DNA of 64,000 bases from Labedaea rhizosphaerae (GCF_004362825.1 NZ_SNXZ01000004.1:682001-746000), one strand, 5' to 3'. Shown: positions 33,933 to 42,528, counted from the stretch's first letter. Translations and numbers: made by a program. The notes: generated by a model from the sequence alone, not told the origin.

Positions 33933-36251
33933 ATGAGTTCCACCCAGCCACCTGATCCGGCCACGGCCGCCGACGCGGGCGAGTTCGTCGAGCGGATGCG
34001 TGCGCTGCGGTTGTGGGCCGGTCAGCCTTCGCTGCGCCGCCTCGAGCGCCTGGGCGGGGACGTGCCCTCGACCACCGGCGCCCGGGTCAAAGCGCTGCCG
34101 GTCAGCACGATTTCCCATGTGCTGAGCGGGAAGTCGGGCGACCGGCTGCCGCGGATGCGGTTCGTCGAGCGCTACGTGGCGGCCTGCCTGTCCGCGTGCG
34201 GGCTGCCGGTCGAGCGGGGTGGGGAGTACCTGCGGCGCTGGCTGGACGCGTGGCGCGCGCTGGCCGGTCCCGCACCCGCAGGCCCGCCTGAGTCCGAAGT
34301 GGACGAAGCGCGGCGCCAGCTGCCGATGGACATCGCCGAGTTCACCGGCCGCGAGGTCGAACTGGACCGCCTGCTCGCCTTGGCCGAGGCGGGCGACGCG
34401 CACGCGCCGGCGGTCGTCGCGATCGAGGGCATGGCGGGCGTCGGCAAGACCCGCTTGGCCGTGCACGCCGCGCACCGGCTGGTCAACCGCGGCCGGTTCG
34501 GCGACGTCCAGTTGTGGGCGGACCTGCGTGGCTTCGACCCGGCCGGGCCGGCGGCCGATCCGGCGGCGGTGCTCGACCGGTTCCTGCGCCTGCTCGGCGT
34601 GCCCGCGCCGCGCATCCCGGCCGACGTCGAGGGCCGGTCCGCGCTCTACCGCGACCGGTTGGCCGGCCGTGAAGCATTGGTACTGCTGGACAACGTGGCC
34701 GGCGCGGACCAGCTGCGCCCGCTGCTGCCCGCGTCGACCACGTGCCTGGTCATCGTCACCAGCAGGCGCGGGCTGGGCGCGGTCGACGGCGTCGAGCCGC
34801 TGCCGCTGGACGTGCTCGCGCCGGCCGAGGCGACCGCGCTCGTCACCCGCCTCGCCGGGGCCGAGCGGTTCGACGACGACCCCGGTGCGGCGGCGCGGCT
34901 GGCCGAGCTGTGCGGGCGATTGCCGATCGCGATCAGCGTCGCCGCGCGGCGCCTGCGCGCCCGCACGGCGTGGACCCCGGCGCACCTGCTGGCCAAGCTG
35001 GACCGGCTGCCGCGCGTGCACGCGAGCTTCGCCTTGTCGTACCAGGAACTCCCCGACGGCCCGCGCCGCCTCTTCCGGCTGCTCGGCCTGCACCCCGGCC
35101 CGGACGTGTCGGCGCCGTCGGCCGCGGCGCTGGCGGGGGTCTCGGTCGCCGAAGCCGAGGCCCAGCTGGAAACCCTGCTCGACGAGCACCTCGTCCAGGA
35201 GGGCACGCCGGATCGCTACCACCTGCACGACCTGTTGCGCGACTACGCGATCGCCATGGTGCAGCGGGACGAGCAGGCGGCGGAGCAGCGCCAGGCCCGG
35301 CACCGGCTGCTGAGCTGGTACCTGCACACCGCCGACGCGGCCGCCCAGCGCCTCGCCCCGCACCGCAGGCGCGGCTTCCCGCTCGAACCGTGTTCCCATC
35401 CCGCACAGCGGTTCGACAGCCACGCCGAGGCGCTCGGGTGGTGCGAGGCCGAGCACGCCAACCTCGTCGCCGCCGTCCCGGTCGCCGCCACGCACGGCGA
35501 ACACGCCATCGCATGGCAGCTGCCCGTGGTCCTGCTGAACTACCTCTACCTACGCAGCCACTGGGACGACTGGATCGCCACCCACACCACCGGGCTGGCC
35601 TCGGCGCAGGCCCTGGGCGACGCGGGTGGGCAGGCCCGGATCAGCAACGGGCTCGGCGTCGCGCACAGCGACCGCCGCGAACTCGACGCCGCCGTCGCGC
35701 ACTACCGGCGGGCGTTGGAGCTGTTCACCGACCCCGGTGGGCGGGCGTGGACGACGAACAACCTCGGCGTGGCCATGGTGGACCTCGGCCGGCACGCGGC
35801 GGCGGTCGCCGAGTTCGACCGCGCGCTGGTGTTGTTCCGCGAGATCGGCGACCGCACGGGCGAGGCCATCTGCCGCAACAACCTCGGCGACGCCCACCGC
35901 AGGCTCGGCGAGCCCGAGCGGGCGGCCGCGCACCTGCGTGACGCCCTGGCCATCCAGGAGGAGCTGGGCGACCGGTCGGGCCAGCGGTTCACCCAGCACA
36001 CGCTGGCCGACCTGTGCCGCGACCGCGGCCTGCTCGAACCGGCCGTGGCGCACTACCGGCGGGCGCAGGCGTTGAGCGAGGAACTCGGCGACCAGTGGGG
36101 CACCGCCCGCGTCCTGGACCACCTGGGCTCCACATTGGACACTCTCGGCGAGGCCGAGCAGGCCAAGGATTGCTGGCGGCGCGCGGCGGACCTGCTGACC
36201 GCGCTGGGCCGTCCGGAAGCCGACGACCTGCTGGCCCGGCTCAAGCCCTGA
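33933..36251 (+). CDS. XRE-like HTH / NB-ARC / TPR regulator (STAND)
   Basis: A 772-residue regulator without a SARP domain. Residues about 15-90 form an XRE-like HTH (MRALRLWAGQPSLRRLERLGG, LPVSTISHVLSGKSGDRLPRMRFVERYVAAC). Residues 135-420 are NB-ARC: Walker A EGMAGVGKTRLAVH, Walker B ALVLLDNVAGADQL, VIVTSRRGLG and GRLPIAISVAARRL. From 480 onward there are TPR repeats (RISNGLGVAHSDRRELDAAVAHYRRAL and similar units). Such proteins regulate transcription in actinobacteria in response to unknown signals. It follows the WXG cluster on the same strand by 47 bp. Confidence 0.85.
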   Translation: MSSTQPPDPATAADAGEFVERMRALRLWAGQPSLRRLERLGGDVPSTTGARVKALPVSTISHVLSGKSGDRLPRMRFVERYVAACLSACGLPVERGGEYLRRWLDAWRALAGPAPAGPPESEVDEARRQLPMDIAEFTGREVELDRLLALAEAGDAHAPAVVAIEGMAGVGKTRLAVHAAHRLVNRGRFGDVQLWADLRGFDPAGPAADPAAVLDRFLRLLGVPAPRIPADVEGRSALYRDRLAGREALVLLDNVAGADQLRPLLPASTTCLVIVTSRRGLGAVDGVEPLPLDVLAPAEATALVTRLAGAERFDDDPGAAARLAELCGRLPIAISVAARRLRARTAWTPAHLLAKLDRLPRVHASFALSYQELPDGPRRLFRLLGLHPGPDVSAPSAAALAGVSVAEAEAQLETLLDEHLVQEGTPDRYHLHDLLRDYAIAMVQRDEQAAEQRQARHRLLSWYLHTADAAAQRLAPHRRRGFPLEPCSHPAQRFDSHAEALGWCEAEHANLVAAVPVAATHGEHAIAWQLPVVLLNYLYLRSHWDDWIATHTTGLASAQALGDAGGQARISNGLGVAHSDRRELDAAVAHYRRALELFTDPGGRAWTTNNLGVAMVDLGRHAAAVAEFDRALVLFREIGDRTGEAICRNNLGDAHRRLGEPERAAAHLRDALAIQEELGDRSGQRFTQHTLADLCRDRGLLEPAVAHYRRAQALSEELGDQWGTARVLDHLGSTLDTLGEAEQAKDCWRRAADLLTALGRPEADDLLARLKP

Positions 36252-36264
36252 CCGGGCGCCCGCC

Positions 36265-36298
36265 GGCTCGGCCGGACCCACCAGGGTCCGGCCGAGCC
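36265..36298. terminator. Bidirectional terminator hairpin
   Basis: GGCTCGGCCGGACCC (36265-36279) pairs perfectly with GGGTCCGGCCGAGCC (36284-36298) over a 4-nt loop. It lies between the convergent NB-ARC regulator and sialidase-like genes. Confidence 0.8.
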
Positions 36299-36308
36299 CG
36301 CTGACCTG

Positions 36309-38075
36309 TCAGTGCAGCGCGATGGCCTGGGTGACGACGTCCTGGTTGGGCAACGTGGTGCCGGGGTTGCCGCGGAAGTCGGTCCAGCAGGGGTGGATCC
36401 GCAGGTCGGTGCCGATCGCGACGGCGGTGTAGTCGCCGATGAACACGCCCTGCAGCACCTCGCCGGATTCCAGGCCGGTGCTGACGAACTGCACCTGCGG
36501 GTTCGCCGTCTGCGTGGTGATGCGTTGCAGCGCACCCCGGGCGATGTTCGACCCGCGGCCGGCCGTGTACGCGTAGTCCAGGCCGATGCCGTGGCGGTCG
36601 TATGCGCGGGTGTAGTAGGTGACCGCGACCCGGTCGTTCTGGGCGGCCACGGCGGGGAACACCTCGTCGGCCGACGAGCCGATCGTCGCCGGGCGCGACC
36701 AGCCGTGCCGGCCGTCGGACCCGCTGAGCAGGACGTCTCCGTTGGTGCGCACCGATTCCCCGTCCCGGTAGCGGCCGTTGCGGTCGTCGGCCCAGGTGAC
36801 CCACAGGTGGTCGGTGGCGCGGTCGTACGCCAGCTGCGGGAAGCTGTTGATCCGGAAGTTCTCCCCGGTCAGCCCCTCGGAGCCGGTGTCTTCGTCGACC
36901 GGGAAGTCGTAGTCGGTGGCCACCTCGACGTTGCGGAAGGTGCGCCCGCCGTCGCGGGACGTGGCGACGACGACCGCGTCGTGGTCGGCCGGCTGGTCAC
37001 AGGCGATGCTCGCGCACACCGACGTCTCGTAGGCGACGTGCAGCGTGCCGTCGCGGGTGACCTGCGGGTTGGACCCGCTGCCGAACGATGTGATGCCGCT
37101 GGTCGAACTGGTCGTCGGGGGCGACACCTGGTTCGGGCCGGTCCAGGTGCGGCCGAAGTCCGTGGACGCCGACGCGACGATCGGCGACTCCAGGTAGTTG
37201 CCCTCCTGGTCGTAGGTGAACACCGTCCAGGTCACGTAGACCTTGCCGGACTTGGGATCGGCGGCGATCCACTCCTTGTCGTTGAAGACGTAGGTGGGCG
37301 TCGGCGTGCCCGCCGCGGTCACCCCGTCCAGTTCGAGGATCGCGGGCGCGTCCCAGCTCAGGCCGCCGTCGTGGGACACCGACACCGCGATGCCGCTGGC
37401 CTGCTGCGATCCGTCGGCCGGCACCGTCCGGCTGAACACCAGGGTCGCGTAGTAGACCGTGTTGCCCGGCCCGAACGCGATCGCCGGGTCACCGGCGGAG
37501 TCCATGTAGGACAGTGGGGCGGCGGCGCCGGTCTGGAAGTTCAGCTGCGGCAGCACGACGTTGCGCCAGGTGCGGCCGCCGTCGAAGGAGGTGTACGCCC
37601 AGCCGGAGGCGTCGTTGCGCGCCTCACGGGTGTTGAAGATCCGGTAGTCGTTCGACCCGGCGACGATGTTGCGCGGGTTGGCCGGGTTCACCGCGATGGT
37701 GGTCTCGTTCTGCGCGGTGCTGCACCCTTCCTGGCTGCCCGTCGGCACCGTCGCGTCGCCGACGATGGCGTCGACGTTGGGCGCGAGCCGGTGGTACGGG
37801 CTGGGCTTGCCCAGGAAGCTCTGGCACAGCGCGGACAAGGCCGGGTTGTCGCCGTCGTCCTCTTCCTCGCCTTCGGCGAAGACCTCCTTCAACAGGGGGT
37901 TCGGCACCGCGTGGGCCGATTCCGACGACTCGCTCAGCTTGTGGTGTCCGGACGCGGGCGGCGCCAACGGCGCACCGGAGGGGGCGGCATCCGCCGGCAC
38001 AGCAGCGACCGCACCTCCCAGGACCATCGCGACCGCCACAGCCAAAACCCGGGCACCCAACCGACGCACGACCAT
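36309..38075 (-). CDS. Secreted sialidase/BNR-repeat protein
   Basis: A 588-residue exported protein. MVVRRLGARVLAVAVAMVLGG...ADAAPSG is a signal peptide. The mature part has a beta-propeller with several Asp-box (BNR) motifs: SFDGGRTWRN, SHDGGLSWDA, STDFGRTWTG and SRDGGRTFRN, as in sialidases and other exo-glycosidases. The N-terminal stretch is acidic and disordered (AEGEEEDDGDNP). The conserved sialidase arginine triad cannot be assigned safely, so enzyme activity is uncertain. ATG 38075 is the start of the signal peptide; 14 upstream codons in frame are ignored. Confidence 0.8.
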   Translation of the reverse strand: MVVRRLGARVLAVAVAMVLGGAVAAVPADAAPSGAPLAPPASGHHKLSESSESAHAVPNPLLKEVFAEGEEEDDGDNPALSALCQSFLGKPSPYHRLAPNVDAIVGDATVPTGSQEGCSTAQNETTIAVNPANPRNIVAGSNDYRIFNTREARNDASGWAYTSFDGGRTWRNVVLPQLNFQTGAAAPLSYMDSAGDPAIAFGPGNTVYYATLVFSRTVPADGSQQASGIAVSVSHDGGLSWDAPAILELDGVTAAGTPTPTYVFNDKEWIAADPKSGKVYVTWTVFTYDQEGNYLESPIVASASTDFGRTWTGPNQVSPPTTSSTSGITSFGSGSNPQVTRDGTLHVAYETSVCASIACDQPADHDAVVVATSRDGGRTFRNVEVATDYDFPVDEDTGSEGLTGENFRINSFPQLAYDRATDHLWVTWADDRNGRYRDGESVRTNGDVLLSGSDGRHGWSRPATIGSSADEVFPAVAAQNDRVAVTYYTRAYDRHGIGLDYAYTAGRGSNIARGALQRITTQTANPQVQFVSTGLESGEVLQGVFIGDYTAVAIGTDLRIHPCWTDFRGNPGTTLPNQDVVTQAIALH

Positions 38076-38223
38076 GCTCCACCGCCGATGCACGACAACG
38101 TCCCCGACGCCACGCACAGCCTTGCAGCATCGCCACCGCAGTCAAGGGACCCAACGGCCCAACTCGCAACGGCTTTGCTCGCGTTGGTATTCGTCCTCGG
38201 CCCCTCACCACTGCCGCCCTTTA
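38076..38223. other. Gene-free stretch upstream of the sialidase-like gene
   Basis: Part of a 433-bp gap (38076-38508). The first 148 bp hold no gene; they should contain the promoter of the sialidase-like gene, but no clear -35/-10 pair stands out. The remainder of the gap is the 12-copy repeat array and a short GC-rich segment next to the LysR-type gene stop. Confidence 0.5.
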
Positions 38224-38492
38224 AGGCGTGTCCCACGTTCGGACCGGGCGTGTCCCCCGTTCCCGCCGGGCGTGTCCCACACTCAGACCGGGCGTGTCCC
38301 CCGTTCCCGCCGGGCGTGTCCCACACTCAGACCGGGCGTGTCCCCCGTTCCCGCCGGGCGTGTCCCACACTCAGACCGGGCGTGTCCCCCGTTCCCGCCG
38401 GGCGTGTCCCACACTCAGACCGGGTGTGTCCCCCGTTCCGGCAGGGTGTGTTCCACGTTCGGAGCGGGTGTGTTCCACGTTCAGAGCCGGCT
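38224..38492. repeat. Tandem array of 12 copies of the 22-bp repeat
   Basis: GTGTCCC (or GTGTTCC in the last two) begins at 38228, 38250, 38272, 38294, 38316, 38338, 38360, 38382, 38404, 38426, 38448 and 38470: twelve units at exactly 22 bp with no spacing error. Copies 2-9 alternate between two versions (GTGTCCCCCGTTCCCGCC and GTGTCCCACACTCAGACC, each followed by GGGC), making a 44-bp higher-order repeat. End copies are more diverged. No spacer sequence exists between units. All are in one orientation and end 16 bp before the stop of the LysR-type gene. The core is the same as at 15252-15440. Confidence 0.93.
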
Positions 38493-38508
38493 CGGCGGTG
38501 CCCGCACT

Positions 38509-39255
38509 TCAGGACCGGCGGCGCGGCTTCGCCCGTTTCGGGCCCGCCTTCTGCTGCTTGCGGCCACCCGCCGACTTCGCTGCCTTCGCTGCCTTCGCCG
38601 TCTTTGCTGCCTTTGGCGCCGGCTTGGCCGGTGCCGGTGTGGCGGGGCGCCCGCGGGTGCTGTTCACGGTCCGCCCGCGCACGATCCCGATGAACTGCTC
38701 CACCAGGTCGGAGGTGTCGTCCTCGAGCCAGCACAACGCGACGCGCGACTCCGGCGGCCCGGACACCGGGCGGTAGGTCAGGTCCTTGCGGTGGTGCAGG
38801 CGGGCGAGCGACTGCGGGACCACCAGCAGGCCGACCCCGGCCGCGACCAGTTCGACGGCGGCCGCGGTGGTGGCCGGCCGGTGGACCGCCGGTCGTCCCG
38901 GCGGCTCGGCCCAGTCCAGGGTGTCGTCGACCGGGTGCAGCACGACCTCGTCGGCGAGGTCCGCTGTGGACACTTCGTCCGCGGCGGCGAACAGGTGGTC
39001 CTTGGGCACCACGACGACCGTCGTCTCGGTGTAGAGCGGGATCGCGTGCAGGCCCGTCCGGTCCACCGGCAACCGCAGCAACGCCACGTCGGCGGCGCCG
39101 TCGCGCACCAGACCCGCCGCGTCGGCGGCGGCCACCGGGATGAGATCGAGCTCGACCTGCGGCAGCCGCTCCCGCCAGATCCGCGTCCACTTGCCCAGCG
39201 TCACCCCGGGCACGTACGCGATGCGGAACGACGGTGCTGCGTCCGGGCCGGTCAC
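38509..39255 (-). CDS. LysR effector-binding domain without HTH, with histone-like basic tail
   Basis: A 248-residue protein. Residues about 9-200 are the periplasmic-binding-protein-like effector domain of LysR regulators (RIAYVPGVTLGKWTRIWRERLP, AADVALLRLPVDRTGLHAIPLYTET, TTAAAVELVAAGVGLLVVPQSLA). The usual N-terminal winged helix is absent. The C-terminal 45 residues are Lys/Ala/Pro-rich (KPAPKAAKTAKAAKAAKS, then KQQKAGPKRAKPRRRS), similar to histone H1-like tails, and may bind DNA without sequence preference. GTG or ATG at 39255 is the start. It is divergent from the DUF5997 gene, a pairing I have seen as conserved in actinobacteria. Confidence 0.82.
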   Translation of the reverse strand: MTGPDAAPSFRIAYVPGVTLGKWTRIWRERLPQVELDLIPVAAADAAGLVRDGAADVALLRLPVDRTGLHAIPLYTETTVVVVPKDHLFAAADEVSTADLADEVVLHPVDDTLDWAEPPGRPAVHRPATTAAAVELVAAGVGLLVVPQSLARLHHRKDLTYRPVSGPPESRVALCWLEDDTSDLVEQFIGIVRGRTVNSTRGRPATPAPAKPAPKAAKTAKAAKAAKSAGGRKQQKAGPKRAKPRRRS

Positions 39256-39303
39256 CGGGCCAGGCTACCGGGGTGCCGGACGCCGCCGGATACCGTGGAC
39301 ACC

Positions 39304-39687
39304 ATGACGTCGCACAAGACCCCGCAGACCATGAAGCCCGCGACCGCGGCCAAGAAGCTCGGGGTGTACCTCGAGGCCACGCCCGCGGAGTTCCGCGACG
39401 GCGTCGTCTCGCGCGACGAGCTGAACGCGCTGCAGGCCGATCCGCCGGCCTGGCTGCGCGACCTGCGCCGCAACGGCCCGCACCCGCGACCGGTGATCGC
39501 GGCGAAGCTGGGCATCTCCATCGGCGGTCTCGCCCGCGGCGGCATCACCGAAGCCCTCACCACCGAGCAGATCGACGAGCTGAAGGCCGCCGCCCCCGAC
39601 TGGCTGGAGCGCGAACGCGCCATCCAGGCCGAGGTGCGCAAGGAAGCCGCGCGGCTCAAGGAGAAGAACGCCCAGCAAGCCCCCTGA
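39304..39687 (+). CDS. DUF5997 family protein
   Basis: A 127-residue cytoplasmic protein: KPATAAKKLGVYLEATPAEFRDG, SRDELNALQADPPAWLRDLRRNGPHPRPVIAAKLGISIGGLARGG (quoted as key segments), then a charged C-terminal helix (ERAIQAEVRKEAARLKEKNAQ). The RPVIAAKLGISIGGLARGGI segment looks like a small HTH-like helical unit, which would give a DNA-binding partner for the HTH-less LysR domain encoded divergently 48 bp away; this is inference. ATG 39304 is the first in-frame methionine. Confidence 0.78.
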   Translation: MTSHKTPQTMKPATAAKKLGVYLEATPAEFRDGVVSRDELNALQADPPAWLRDLRRNGPHPRPVIAAKLGISIGGLARGGITEALTTEQIDELKAAAPDWLERERAIQAEVRKEAARLKEKNAQQAP

Positions 39688-39713
39688 CCCGCGGCCGGTT
39701 CGATCTTCCCGGG

Positions 39714-40556
39714 TCACGATCCGAGGAACCGCAGAGCTTCGTCGACGAACTCCGCGTGGTACTGGAAGATGCCGCCGTGCCCGGCATCGGGGTAGAGCGT
39801 GAGCTGGGCGTTGGGCAGGCGCCGGGCCAGATCGGTGGAGTTGCGGCTGGGCACCATCCGGTCGTGGTCGCCGTTCGCGACGAGGACCGGCTGGCGCACG
39901 ACGGCCAGGTCGGCGGGCTGCTGACGCCTCCAGGTGTGGATCGCCTTGAGCTGGTTGCGGAACGCCGTGACGGAGATCGACTTGTCGCGGGCCTCGGTGC
40001 GTTCCTTGAGCCGGTTCACGAACCGGCGGGCCGATGCCTTCCCGTTGGCCGTGCGGGTGAAGAACAGGTACTCCTTCGGGTCCTTGAAGGTCAGCGTGGC
40101 CCGCACGATGTCGATGACGGTGATCCCGGTGACCTTGTCGATGCCCTCGCCGCCGGCCGGGCCGGTGCCGGCGAGGATCAGCTTGCGCACCAACCGGGGT
40201 TCCTGCTCGGCGATCACCTGGGCGACGAAGCCGCCCAGCGAGAAGCCAAGCAGGTCGACCTGGTCGTGGCCCAAGGCCCGGATGAACGCGATCGCGTCGC
40301 GGGCCATCGCGGCCACCGAGCGCGGTGTCCGGCCCTGTGAGGCTCCGATGCCCCGGTTGTCGAAGGTGATCACCTGGTGCTTGGCCGCGATGCCGTCGAC
40401 CACCCGGGGATCCCAGTTGTCGAGCACCGCGCCCAGGTGGTTGAGGAAGACGACCGGCGTGCCGCCGTCCGGGCCGAGCGTGCGGTACGCGAAGGTGGCG
40501 CCGCCGATGTCGATGGTCTTGGTCGGTGCGTGCTGGTAGGTGGTGCGCACAGTCAT
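39714..40556 (-). CDS. Alpha/beta hydrolase
   Basis: A 280-residue alpha/beta-hydrolase: oxyanion region VVFLNHLGAVLDNWDP, nucleophile elbow GFSLGGFVAQV (Ser), acid GDHDRMVP and His in DAGHGGIFQYH. The family includes haloperoxidase-like hydrolases and esterases; the substrate is not clear. ATG 40556 overlaps the TGA of the oxidoreductase upstream in ATGA. It is the last gene of an operon SDR - MDR oxidoreductase - hydrolase, apparently controlled by the TetR protein at 42559. Confidence 0.87.
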   Translation of the reverse strand: MTVRTTYQHAPTKTIDIGGATFAYRTLGPDGGTPVVFLNHLGAVLDNWDPRVVDGIAAKHQVITFDNRGIGASQGRTPRSVAAMARDAIAFIRALGHDQVDLLGFSLGGFVAQVIAEQEPRLVRKLILAGTGPAGGEGIDKVTGITVIDIVRATLTFKDPKEYLFFTRTANGKASARRFVNRLKERTEARDKSISVTAFRNQLKAIHTWRRQQPADLAVVRQPVLVANGDHDRMVPSRNSTDLARRLPNAQLTLYPDAGHGGIFQYHAEFVDEALRFLGS

Positions 40557-41578
40557 CACGTCTTCTCGGGGTTTTCTCGGACGGTGACGACGACCTTGCC
40601 CTTCGCACGTCCTTTTTCGACGTACGCCAGGGCCTCTTTGGTCGCCTCGAAAGGGAACACGCGGTCGACGACCGGGTTGATGATCGCCGCATCGACGAGG
40701 GCGGTGATCTCGCCGAGCTGGGCGCCGTTGGCTCGCATGAAGAGGAACGAATAGCCGATCCGACGACGTCTGGCGGCTTTCCTGATCCGGTGGCTGAGCC
40801 CCCACATGACCGGCCCCAGGGTCCACGGCTTGCCGAGTTCGCGCGCGAACGCGGGATCGGGTGGGCCGGAGATCGAGATGAGCCGGCCGCCGGGCTTCAG
40901 CACCGTCAGCGACTTCCTGAGGGTGGCGTTGTCGAGGCTGTTCAGCACCACGTCGTAGTCCCGCAGGACGCCCTCGAAGTCGTCTTTGCGGTAGTCGACC
41001 ACCACGTCGGCGCCGAGGCGTTCGACCAGTTCGACGTTGGCCGCGCTGGTCGTCGTGGCCACGGTGGCGCCGAGGTGTTTGGCGAGCTGGATCGCGAACG
41101 TGCCCACGCCACCGGAACCGGCGTGGATGAGGACCTTCTGCCCCGGCCGCACGTCGGCGAGCTCGACCAGCGCCTGCCAGGCCGTCAAGCCGACCAGGGG
41201 GATCGACGCCGCTTCGGCCATCGTCAGCCGCTTCGGTTTCGGCGCCAGGTCGTTCTCGTCGACGGCGATGAACTCCGCGAACGTACCGATCCGGTCCTTG
41301 GCCGGTCGCGCGTAGACCTCGTCGCCGACCTCGACCTTCCGCACCTCGGCGCCGACTCGGACCACCACACCGGCGACGTCGTTGCCCAGGACGAAGGGCG
41401 GGCGGTAGGGCAGGATCAGCTTGAACTCGCCGTCCCTGATCTTGGTGTCGAGGGCGTTGACACCCGCCGCGTGAACCTGGACCAGCGCGTCGTGCGGACC
41501 CACCTCGGGTTCCGGCACCTCGCCGGCCCGGACGTTGCCGGCGCTGCTTCCGTAGCGGTCGACGATGAATGCTTTCAT
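40556..41578 (-). CDS. MDR family NADP-dependent oxidoreductase (quinone reductase-like)
   Basis: A 340-residue medium-chain dehydrogenase/reductase. Residues 1-125 are the GroES-like domain without zinc-ligand cysteines (VHAAGVNALDTKIRDGEF, VLGNDVAGVVVRVG). Residues 130-280 are the Rossmann domain with GSGGVGTFAIQLAKHLGATVATT, an AxxGxxG-type NADPH loop. Zinc-free members reduce quinones and enones. ATG 41578 starts MKAFIVDRYG, typical of the family. It is 32 bp downstream of the SDR gene and overlaps the hydrolase gene. Confidence 0.88.
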   Translation of the reverse strand: MKAFIVDRYGSSAGNVRAGEVPEPEVGPHDALVQVHAAGVNALDTKIRDGEFKLILPYRPPFVLGNDVAGVVVRVGAEVRKVEVGDEVYARPAKDRIGTFAEFIAVDENDLAPKPKRLTMAEAASIPLVGLTAWQALVELADVRPGQKVLIHAGSGGVGTFAIQLAKHLGATVATTTSAANVELVERLGADVVVDYRKDDFEGVLRDYDVVLNSLDNATLRKSLTVLKPGGRLISISGPPDPAFARELGKPWTLGPVMWGLSHRIRKAARRRRIGYSFLFMRANGAQLGEITALVDAAIINPVVDRVFPFEATKEALAYVEKGRAKGKVVVTVRENPEKT

Positions 41579-41610
41579 GACTCGCCTTCCCTTCTACGAC
41601 AACGGAAACG

Positions 41611-42426
41611 TCAGCCGGTCATCCGGTTGAGCCTGCGGACGCCCTTGTCGAAGGTCCGAGCGGGCGCGATGCGGCGGAGCACGGCGACGCGCCCGGCGGT
41701 CGAGCCGGCCAGGTAGCGCGGCTTCGGCTTCGCGTCGGTGGCCGCGGCGGCGATCACCTTGGCGACGGCGGCGGGGTCTTCCCCGCCGCGCATCGACTCC
41801 CGCATCACGTCCTCGAAGACGCGCCGCCGGTGCGCGTAGATCGCCAGCGGGGCGTCGGCCTGCACCTGGTTCGCGTCGAACGGCGTGTTGACGGGGCCGG
41901 GCTGCACGCGCAGCACCCGCACGCCGTGTTCGCGGACTTCGTGGTCGAGCGACTCGGAGTAGCCCTCGACCGCGTGCTTGGTCGAGACGTACACGGCCAT
42001 GAACGGGTTGGGCACGAATCCCCCGACGGACGAGACGTTGACGATGCGGCCGCTGTGCTGGGCACGCATGTGCGGCAGAACGGCCCTCGTCATGCGCATG
42101 AGCCCGAAGACGTTCACGTCGAAGACCGCCTGCGCCCGGCCGGCCGAGAACTCCTCGGCGGCACCGTTCGCGCCGACGCCGGCGTTGTTGACCAGGACGT
42201 CGATGCGGCCGTACTGGGCGATCACCTGCCTGACCACGGCGTCGACCGACTCGTCGCTGGTCACGTCCAGGTCGACGAAGGTCACGCCCGCCACGGGGGC
42301 GATCCGCGCAGCGTCGCGGCTGGTCCCGATCACCTGGAACCCCGCACCGACGAGGGCGAGCGCGGCCGCCTTGCCGATGCCGGACGATGCGCCGGTCACC
42401 ACCGCTACCGGTCGAGACCTTGCCAT
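41611..42426 (-). CDS. Short-chain dehydrogenase/reductase
   Basis: A 271-residue classical SDR. Cofactor motif VVTGASSGIGKAAALAL at residues 8-24, VLVNNAGVG, catalytic Ser in IVNVSSVGGF and the YxxxK pair in YVSTKHAVEGYSES, followed by VQPGPVNTPF. The Arg in TSRDAAR suggests NADP(H). ATG 42426 (MARSRPVAVVTG) is preferred to a start five codons upstream. It is the first gene of the operon divergent from the TetR regulator, with one operator copy 21 bp before its start. Confidence 0.88.
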   Translation of the reverse strand: MARSRPVAVVTGASSGIGKAAALALVGAGFQVIGTSRDAARIAPVAGVTFVDLDVTSDESVDAVVRQVIAQYGRIDVLVNNAGVGANGAAEEFSAGRAQAVFDVNVFGLMRMTRAVLPHMRAQHSGRIVNVSSVGGFVPNPFMAVYVSTKHAVEGYSESLDHEVREHGVRVLRVQPGPVNTPFDANQVQADAPLAIYAHRRRVFEDVMRESMRGGEDPAAVAKVIAAAATDAKPKPRYLAGSTAGRVAVLRRIAPARTFDKGVRRLNRMTG

Positions 42427-42446
42427 GACGACTCCCAACATTTGGA

Positions 42447-42528
42447 ATTACGATCGTACTACGATAGGCACGGCCGGAGTCGGGAAGCAAGGGTTCGGCG
42501 CAGATTTGTATTATGACCGTACTAACAT
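42447..42528. promoter_or_regulatory. Two 19-bp matching operator sites between SDR and TetR genes
   Basis: ATTACGATCGTACTACGAT (42447-42465) and ATTATGACCGTACTAACAT (42510-42528) are identical at 15 of 19 positions, in the same orientation, 63 bp apart. The first contains the palindrome TACGATCGTA. Each sits close to one of the divergent starts (SDR 42426, TetR 42559), which fits a TetR repressor controlling both promoters. Confidence 0.7.

Noticed and set aside
33933-36251. Anti-phage STAND (Avs-like) defence protein
   Set aside because: An XRE-like HTH at the N-terminus and no nuclease, TIR or protease effector; it fits the common actinobacterial NB-ARC/TPR regulators.
38224-38492. CRISPR array
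   Set aside because: Units are contiguous with no unique spacers, too short, and no cas genes lie nearby.
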